From WRIS01 sp050945135 (GTDB lineage Bacteria; Actinomycetota; Coriobacteriia; Coriobacteriales; Eggerthellaceae), in the NCBI GenBank assembly GCA_050945135.1, contig JBMNSJ010000050.1, positions 1 to 14,985 of the forward strand: a stretch of DNA of 14,985 nucleotides, in the 5' to 3' direction. Position 1 is the first letter of the stretch. Every line of letters begins with the position of its first letter. The notes below the pieces were generated by a model. The model had not been told where the DNA came from. It saw only the letters and a program-made list of their open reading frames with translations, and did no database searches. A program made the position numbers and the translations under genes. Shown here in pieces: positions 14,185-14,985 of the stretch.

Positions 14185-14844
14185 ATGAAAACAGATATCA
14201 GCATTGTAAAGAGAGCACTACTTTTTCAGGGCATGACCGAGGAAGAGATTGTTGCCATGTTGAATTGTCTACGTGCGCGTAGTGCAAGCTACGACAAAAA
14301 CAGTTTCATTTTTCGAAGAGGTGATTCGGTTTCGTCGATTGGGCTGGTGACAAAGGGATCTATCAATATTATTGAAGAAGATTTTTGGGGAAATCGAAGC
14401 ATTCTGAGCAATGTTGGTCCGGGAAATATCTTTGCGGAAAGCTATGCCTGCGTCCAAAACAAAAGCCTTCGGGTAAGCGTGCAGGCAGCTGAGCCTACAA
14501 GCGTGCTCTTTCTCGATATCGGCAAGGTTGTTGCCACGTGCTCGTCGGCCTGTGAATTTCACACGCGTTTGGTGAAGAACCTCCTGGTAGTTCTGGCTCA
14601 AAAGAATCTCAATGTAACAGAAAAGCTTGGCCACGTAACAAAGAGAACGACGCGAGAAAAAATCATGTCTTACCTTTCGTCCGAGTCCCAGAAAAACAAT
14701 ACGATGGAGTTCGACATTCCTTTCAATCGCCAGGAATTTGCAGATTTTCTGAGTGTAGACAGGAGCGCTCTTTCAAAGGAACTTGCTCGCATGAGTGATG
14801 AAGGCGTGCTCGAGTTTAAGAAGAACCATTTCGTTCTGAAATAG
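14185..14844 (+). CDS. Crp/Fnr-family transcriptional regulator, likely controlling hcp
   Basis: Predicted homodimeric DNA-binding regulator, 219 aa from the preferred ATG at 14185, which has AAAGG seven bases upstream. A longer frame from 14164 adds seven residues without a good ribosome binding site. In the 219-residue numbering, residues about 10-125 form the cyclic-nucleotide-type sensor beta-roll (FIFRRGDSVSSIGLVTKGSINII; VGPGNIFAES), followed by the dimer helix (about 125-150). The C-terminal winged helix-turn-helix (about 150-219) has IPFNRQEFADFLSVDRSALSKELARM; VDRSALSKELARM is the recognition helix. The four-Cys N-terminal [4Fe-4S] pattern of FNR is absent, and the RS residues of cAMP binding are not evident, so the signal is unknown. 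Genes of this family often sit next to hcp and respond to NO (HcpR); that assignment is inference from position. Confidence 0.9.
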   Translation: MKTDISIVKRALLFQGMTEEEIVAMLNCLRARSASYDKNSFIFRRGDSVSSIGLVTKGSINIIEEDFWGNRSILSNVGPGNIFAESYACVQNKSLRVSVQAAEPTSVLFLDIGKVVATCSSACEFHTRLVKNLLVVLAQKNLNVTEKLGHVTKRTTREKIMSYLSSESQKNNTMEFDIPFNRQEFADFLSVDRSALSKELARMSDEGVLEFKKNHFVLK

Positions 14845-14906
14845 GGAAGGACTGCTTGAAACTCATATGACCGATAACCCGTCAACCCCCCTGGTTAAAA
14901 GAAATA

Positions 14907-14953
14907 GAAGGCCAACCCGCCTGCGCTGACGGACTGGCCTTCCTCCTGTTTCC
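14907..14953 (+). terminator. Probable terminator of the Crp/Fnr gene
   Basis: GAAGGCCA (14907-14914) and TGGCCTTC (14935-14942) form a perfect 8-bp stem with a 20-nt loop, followed by CTCCTGTTTCCC. The T run is short. It begins 62 bp after the regulator stop. I see nothing else in the last 140 bp of the window. Confidence 0.55.
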
Positions 14954-14985
14954 CTAGCAACTTTGCATGAAGACGTGTTTCCAAC

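Overview
The window (about 15 kb, moderate GC) looks like a chromosomal segment of a Gram-positive anaerobe. The best guess is a Coriobacteriia-type actinobacterium. The reasons are a thioester/SpaA/VaFE surface protein paired with a class B sortase, a FixC/FixX pair, a hybrid-cluster protein with its own Crp/Fnr regulator, and a type I dehydroquinase. The taxonomic call is inference; there is no rRNA or tRNA here to anchor it.

Left part, plus strand (1-4341). The window opens in the last 27 codons of an IS3-family transposase and the right end of that element. Directly after it comes a GAF-GGDEF diguanylate cyclase whose reading frame runs back into the insertion-sequence end, so it has probably lost its original N-terminus. 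A patatin-like phospholipase overlaps its 3' end by 50 nt. After a 421-bp gap come fixC and fixX, translationally coupled and followed by two hairpins. No fixA or fixB is present.

Middle part, minus strand (4888-10441). This is a cell-surface module. Transcription runs through a 1213-residue adhesin (signal peptide, thioester domain, six SpaA/Cna-B repeats, VaFE repeat, membrane anchor), then a class B sortase overlapping its stop codon, then an exported transglutaminase-like protein after a 332-bp gap. The adhesin has no LPXTG motif, whereas the transglutaminase carries LPHTG at its N-terminus. Upstream of the adhesin lie four direct repeats at 21-22 bp spacing, a likely regulator array.

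Right part (10650-14985). Two minus-strand genes, for an SPFH/stomatin-like membrane protein and 3-dehydroquinate dehydratase (aroD), overlap by one base. A bidirectional terminator separates them from hcp, also on the minus strand. A Crp/Fnr regulator is divergent from hcp and shares a promoter region containing a short palindrome, a layout that suggests control of nitrosative-stress defence.

Gene-free stretches over 300 bp: 2323-2743 (no convincing feature), 4342-4887 (two hairpins, then a GC-rich zone of degenerate repeats) and 5755-6086 (two hairpins built from four copies of one 7-mer). No CRISPR array, tRNA or rRNA was seen.
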